Shown: piece after piece, positions 58,863 through 64,000 of the stretch
How the letters are laid out: the number at the start of each line of letters is the position of its first letter
Position numbering within the stretch: position 1 is the first letter of the stretch
Assembly (NCBI GenBank): GCA_047495785.1
Contig: JBLDXI010000019.1
Coordinates: 3,472,001-3,536,000 of the forward strand
Reading direction: 5' to 3'
Length of the DNA stretch: 64,000 nt
Source: Lepidodermella squamata
Lineage: Eukaryota > Gastrotricha
Translations under genes and position numbers: made by a program
Notes under the pieces: generated by a model
What the model saw: only the letters and a program-made list of their open reading frames with translations
Databases searched by the model: none
What the model was told of the DNA's origin: nothing

Positions 58863-61800
58863 ATGAGGCTTTTATTAATCAAGTTTGCTTGGTGCTTGTT
58901 CTACTACATGCGACCAGTTTGGTCGCAAGCTACCATGTGCACCGAAGCAAAGTTACAGCCGCAATACTCATTCACAACTGCTGATAGTCAGGGATTGCAG
59001 GGTTGGAGCTTTCAAAACGGGTTTCAATTTGGCAAGCCCGCTTCTCTGGGCAGTCAAGACAGTTGGAGATCTGGAATTATCAGCAATAACGTAAGCTAAT
59101 TAGGCCTGGACATTTCGGGCTAAGATACCCCGTAACCCGTAACCCCTTGCACGCTGTGTTAGTGTAATTCTTCATCAAATAACAGCTTAAAAAACGCCAG
59201 ATGTTACGGTATCTTTGAAAGCAGTGGAAATTTCCCACAATACATAATACATGATGTTGTACATGTTTTTGTTTACAGCTATTCATGCTCGATGATTTCT
59301 ACGCTGAAATAACCATGAAAATGCCCGCGTACGCCGATACAGCTCCCCATCCAGGATTTGAATTGAAGTTGATTGCCTCCAATGCCGGTTATGTTTCTGG
59401 TTATATTAATGGAGAAATGGGTAAACTGGAATGCCTGGGTTTTTTTCAGAAATTTCAATTTTTCTATGATGTTAGGAATTGGACTGTTTGTATCGCCTGC
59501 TAACAGCCTTGTTGGCGGTGGTTGGTTCCCACAACCTGATGAGGATGGCAAATGGAGCCTCAAGAATTGCGAGTTGTTGGACTGGTGCTGGAAGGGATCA
59601 GCTTCTCAGATAAACTCGTTTCTTAGCGGTAAAAATGTCACATGGAAGTTGCGGGTAGGCCGCAGCAGCCTTTCGCTTAGCGTCTGTGCGTACAATACGA
59701 GCGACTGTTTGAATACGCTCCAGAATGCAAAGTTGCCAACATCGCTCCAAACCACTTTCGGCGGATTGGATACTTTTATTTTGTTGACTGCACAAACGAA
59801 CATGACGATCGACGTTTCCTCTATTCAAGTTTGGAACTGTTCAACATCGAGCGCAACAACTTCTGTGAGTTACAGGAATTATTAGACACCGAAAATTAAG
59901 CAGTACTAGATTTGCGTCGATTTTTCATCAAAAATTGCTCGAATTTCAATGATAAATTTAGAAGTCGAAAGATTTGAATCAAACCAATCTTACAGTTTAC
60001 CCAATACCAATCAAACAGCATTTCGAAGATTTCTTTGCAAAACTATCCTGAAATGGCAGTTTCTCTCACATCTCACATTACTTGACTCCAAAGCTTGACT
60101 GCTTAATGAAGCCTATAGCCTAATTATATTTTGTAATTCAAGCTGAAACCGCGAAGTCTTATGTGCACATCCGGCGTGTTTCAACCGAAACTATCTATCC
60201 GCAGCCTGAGTGACATCGTGGATAATTGGAAATACAGAACAATCCTAAAAGACAACGTCAATCTCATTGCTACGAGCTCCATGACTTCGCAGTTTGTCGG
60301 CATTTCAAACAGCAGTTTATTCGGATCAGCAAATCGGATGAGTTCGAATTCGGTAAAAATAAGTGTACTTAGCTCAACTTGAACAAAACCTTTCTACTGC
60401 TTTCCAGCAATTCAACCTGACAGATTTTTATGTCGAAGTTCTGGTTGGAGAGGCAGATTCAAATTTGACGACTGGAGCATCTGTAGCTATCTCGATACTC
60501 CAGAGGTTAAATTCTGACAGCTTGACACCAATCGGTAATAAGCCTGATATCACTGCATTTGCTGGTGACAAGAATGTTTGTTTTTTATGACAGGCTTTAA
60601 TTTTTTCATACCTATGCCGTCAATACCTGACCTCCCAGTGACGGCTAATTTTCTGAACAATGAGGATATTGATGTATTGAATTGCACTGCAGCACATGCT
60701 TGTTTTATGATGGATAAGCGCAGCTGGGCTTCGTTTTTAATTCCGAAGTCGTTATGGCAGGTGCGAGTTAAAGGTGGCGAACTTGCTGTGGATGTTTGCC
60801 GCTACGGCCGGAATTATTGCGCTCATGTATTCAACGCTTCAGTCAATCACGGCATGGATTTTTCGCGCATGAACCTGTCACTTGTGATCAACTCCTTGGA
60901 TCGATTGGGAGGTACCACTCTTGACGTACCTTATGTAGGCGTTTGGGATTGCTCGAAAACTACAAGCGATGTCACAGCATCTGCGAGTAAATATGTGGCC
61001 CCGGTTTGTAACAACCCAGTTCTGCAGGAGCAACTCTCGTTTGACGATTCGCAGTGGATGACTTTGCCGACTTGGCGCTGTTCAAGTTCTTACTATTTCA
61101 ACCAAAGGAGTCTCCTAGAAGAGAAAGGCTGCATGTCAGCAATAATGGTTAGTTGGTCGATTATCAAGTAATCTTGTATGACTGGGGATGCAGGAACACT
61201 TTTCTTGTAAAGCTGACAGAACGTAAGGGAAAGTGTTCCTGCACGAGCATGTTGCTTTTTTCCTTTGCGTTTCTAACGGATTTCGATTAATGATGTGTTT
61301 TTAAAGCCCTCCACCCTGGACGATTTTTACGCCGAGGTAACTGTGACCCTCCCTGCCTACAATGAAACAGCTAAGAATCAAGGTTTTGCAATATCGCTAA
61401 CTGCCAACCCTGGTGGCAGTATCTTAACTTCCAGTGATGTGCAGTATGTTAGCACTGTTTTCAATGGCATGAGCGAGAGTAGCCATCTCGGTAACTTGAA
61501 TGATGGCGGCTGAGTTGTCTCTTTATTACAGTATATATTATAGGAATAAGTTTGTTCATATCACCCGCCACGAGAAGCGTATTCGGCGGATGGTTCGGCC
61601 CTAATCTAAACGTAACCAAATGGAAAAGCCGGTACGATGCATCCTGTGGCTTATTCGAATGGTGCTGGATAGGCTCGCCAGCGTTGATCGACATTTACTT
61701 GAATGGGATGAAAGTTACCTGGAAACTGCGTGTAACTCAAGCAAAGCTCACATTGGACTTTTGCATTTTCGGCACAAATGATTGCCAGAGGACTTTAGAT

Positions 61801-64000
61801 GGCGTAGCCTTGCCAATGCCATATCAGTCAATGTTTGGCACCCTGGACAATTATATCATCGTAACTTCTTTGTCAAATCTTGGAGTCAAACTTGATTCAT
61901 TTTTCGTCTGGAATTGTGCTGCTTCTACGAGTGCGCAAAAATCCAACGTAAGTGCTCAAGTAGTTCTATCTAAACGGATTATTAAGTCGATGGGTGGGAA
62001 ATTACGCCATAACATGATACTACAGGGTGTTCAAGGAATAATGGTTGGGCTATTTTTGGAGTTTAACTTTGGCCAGACGAAACGCGTGCTGTCAGAGCAG
62101 AAACTTATTTTTCAGGAAAACCAGAAATTAGCCTTGGCCTATTTCATAGTAAATTTATACAGTTTCTTTATCGATCTCGGCTCTTACTTGCGGTCACTAA
62201 TAAACGTTTTCTACCATGTCGAGGTGTGATAGGCCAGGGTTGTCCACGGGTCGAAAAATCGAGTCAGGACCAGGCCCACCAGTTGATTCGAAACCGGCCT
62301 GTAGACAACTCTGTGATAGGCCGAAAACAGACCGATCGTAAACATACAGCCCAATTAATCGGTCACCCCCAATTCCCGCCCACGTCGTTATTCTTAGGAC
62401 ACTTTTGTCCTTGTTATCAACGAACCAGTTGCAGTTGACCGTTGACCACCAAAGGTAATTTTGATCTTTGGTAAAACCGCCCAGGCGGAAAATTCCGTTG
62501 TGAGTATTGCAAATTAAGAAATTGTGATTTTGATATTGTCTTTCTTTAACTTCTTTCGGCACACAATATGAAGAGCTAAAAAAACTGACCAAGTTAGAAA
62601 TGAACAATGAAAATTGATTCTCTACCAGGCGTAAAACGACGAAGATGTTCAAAGGGTACAGGTCGTTATCATCGCTTGCGTGCCATCTGGCCAAAGTTCC
62701 AAAAATAGTCCAACTATTATTTCTTGAACACCTTGTAATATTTGAATGTTTTACGCAGCTACTGGCGCATAATTTGATGTGTCCGAAAGGGTCTATCCAG
62801 ACGAGGTTTTCTTACCTAAGCCCTGCAGACCTAAATAGTTACTGGACGATTTATGAGCAAAAAGATCAGCTTGTGCCTCCAGCTAATCAGACTAATGGTA
62901 CAGTACGACTCTCAATTATTAAACCATCGCTCTGGAACAAAGCCGTGAGTAAATTTGATTGCGTTGCTGCCAGCGTATTGAAGATCTTTACTGCTAGAAT
63001 TTTAATCTGAGCGATTTCTATGCTGAGGTTTTACTAACTCCGATTGTTAGCACCGGATATCTGTTGGTTGTTATCTCGGATAATGCGGCTATTGTGAGGC
63101 CTGACGCTACGGGAAATTATAAATTGACTATTGACAATAACTTCGGTTTAGAAATGAATTCAACCTCAGGTTTGTTGGAACGCCAACTTTTTGATATTAT
63201 AATTCACTTCGCTTGTACCAGGTCTCACGGTATTGATACCTATGCGAAATTATTTTCCGAATTATTACACTGGTGAAGAACCCTGGGATTTTGGATCCTA
63301 CGCTACAGTCAACTTCAAAGGCGGAAATAACCTTTGCATGTATGGATCTTTTCAATACTACTGCTTTATGCAGTGCAACACATCGAACGCTTGTTTCACC
63401 CCAACTGACGTGTTCCTTTCAAGCTATATGACTTCGACATTCCTTTTGCAAGTTAGAGTTCGAGACAAGGAAGTTAGCATTGACATATGCCGCGACAATT
63501 CAACAGCCTGCACTCGCATGTTTGCTAAGACTATCAATCACAATTTGAACTTCGCAAATATGAACGCATCGCTGGGCATACTTTCATCTTTATCATACGT
63601 AGAAATTTCGTCAATCAAAGTTTGGAATTGCGCGATACCTTACACAGGAACAGGATCGGTTGAAGCACTGGCAACTATGACTGCCGATAAATTACCTGAG
63701 AGTGATAAAGGCTTGGCAACCTTTCTACCCCCTTCCTCTGGCCTGTCAACGTCTGATTGGTCTTCGTGCTCCACAACTTGTGGCATCGGTTTTAAATGGC
63801 GACTTATGTCGAATGGCTCAAAAGAGAGCCAACAGTGCTCGAATTCAGTTCGATGCCCGGCCACGGCGGAGGAGCAATCGCGTGGGGTCGATATGATCTT
63901 CTCGCCCGTTCCAACTATGGACGGTTATTTCAAAGCTAGGAGGGCGATCAAAGTAACCCTGGCGAAGAAAGTCAGTGAAATCTGCGCGAAAGGCTACTCG
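58863..64000 (+). CDS. Secreted modular protein: four copies of an unrecognised ~230-aa module, then thrombospondin-1 repeat (partial)
   Basis: Exons 58863-59090, 59279-59420, 59476-59864, 60143-60352, 60408-60534, 60594-61147, 61307-61490, 61544-61947, 62759-62944, 62998-63169 and 63222 to the edge, all in frame. Signal peptide LIKFAWCLFYYMRPVWSQA. Each module has three parts: a Cys-bearing start (MCTEAKLQPQYSF, LMCTSGVFQPKLS, VCNNPVLQEQLSF, LMCPKGSIQTRFS); a middle with L-DFYAEV; and an end with W-(K/Q)-(L/V)-R-V, a C....C pair and (V)W(N/D)C. Introns recur at the same module positions with phases 0, 1, 0. After module four comes TSDWSSCSTTCGIGFKWRLM...QCSNSVRCP, a TSP1 repeat, and the ORF is still open at the right edge. 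Alternating strands suggest a beta-sandwich (lectin/jelly-roll class), but I do not recognise the family. Intron 8 holds a MITE. Confidence 0.82.
62021..62737. mobile_element. MITE with CAGGGTGTTCAAG termini in an intron
   Basis: From 62023 (CAGGGTGTTCAAGGAATAAT) to 62735 (inverted CAAGGTGTTCAAGAAATAAT), with TA at both flanks (62021-62022, 62736-62737). Arms match for ~60 bases (both with GGACTATTTTTGGA-like and ACTTTGGCCAGA phrases). Tc1/mariner-type non-autonomous element. The exon 9 acceptor lies only 21 bases beyond the right end, so the TIR tip almost supplies the branch/polypyrimidine region. Confidence 0.85.

Overview
The window is nuclear DNA from a multicellular animal. It has GT-AG introns (mostly 50-100 bp, some longer because transposons sit in them), secreted mosaic proteins with discoidin, laminin-G, SRCR, PAN, trypsin and thrombospondin modules, Ly6/uPAR-type GPI proteins, a pentameric ligand-gated channel, microsomal P450s and a Na/Ca exchanger. 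Gene density is moderate, with AT-rich spacers full of DNA transposons. The species cannot be fixed from this; an invertebrate, probably a small-genome protostome, fits best.

Layout. 0-10 kb: the end of an SLC8-type exchanger exon (-), a 615-aa Cys-rich secreted protein (+), an SRCR-trypsin pseudoprotease (+) and a laminin-G-like GPI protein (+). 10.7-19 kb: an intracellular NHL-like beta-propeller protein (-), a small secreted protein (-) and a second trypsin homologue with four CX9C motifs (+). 19-23 kb: two Ly6-like genes (-), with a hAT MITE between them. 23.3-28.8 kb: one 1700-aa PAN/discoidin/laminin-G protein in eight exons (-). 29-38 kb: a transposon cluster (MITEs, a palindromic element holding a TTAGGG-like tract and flanked by 9-bp direct repeats, a FLYWCH-MULE transposase, a LINE, a foldback element). 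39.5-42.9 kb: a third Ly6-like gene (+) and a Cys-loop channel (-). 44-48 kb: two convergent CYP genes with identical exon lengths, plus a P450 exon relic. 49-54.7 kb: decayed MULE and LINE remnants and a pogo-like element. 54.7-58.3 kb: a broken, intron-containing paralogue of the 1700-aa gene. 58.9 kb to the right edge: a secreted protein built from four copies of an unrecognised roughly 230-aa module followed by a thrombospondin repeat.

Most real genes encode secreted, cell-surface or membrane proteins, and three families (Ly6, CYP, discoidin/laminin-G) have duplicated locally, mostly in inverted orientation. The best candidates for something undescribed are the modular protein at the right edge, the two serine-protease homologues that lost catalytic residues (one carrying CX9C hairpins), and the Cys-repeat protein at 3.3-5.7 kb. 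All exon structures were spliced by eye; each junction listed keeps the reading frame. No database search was done.
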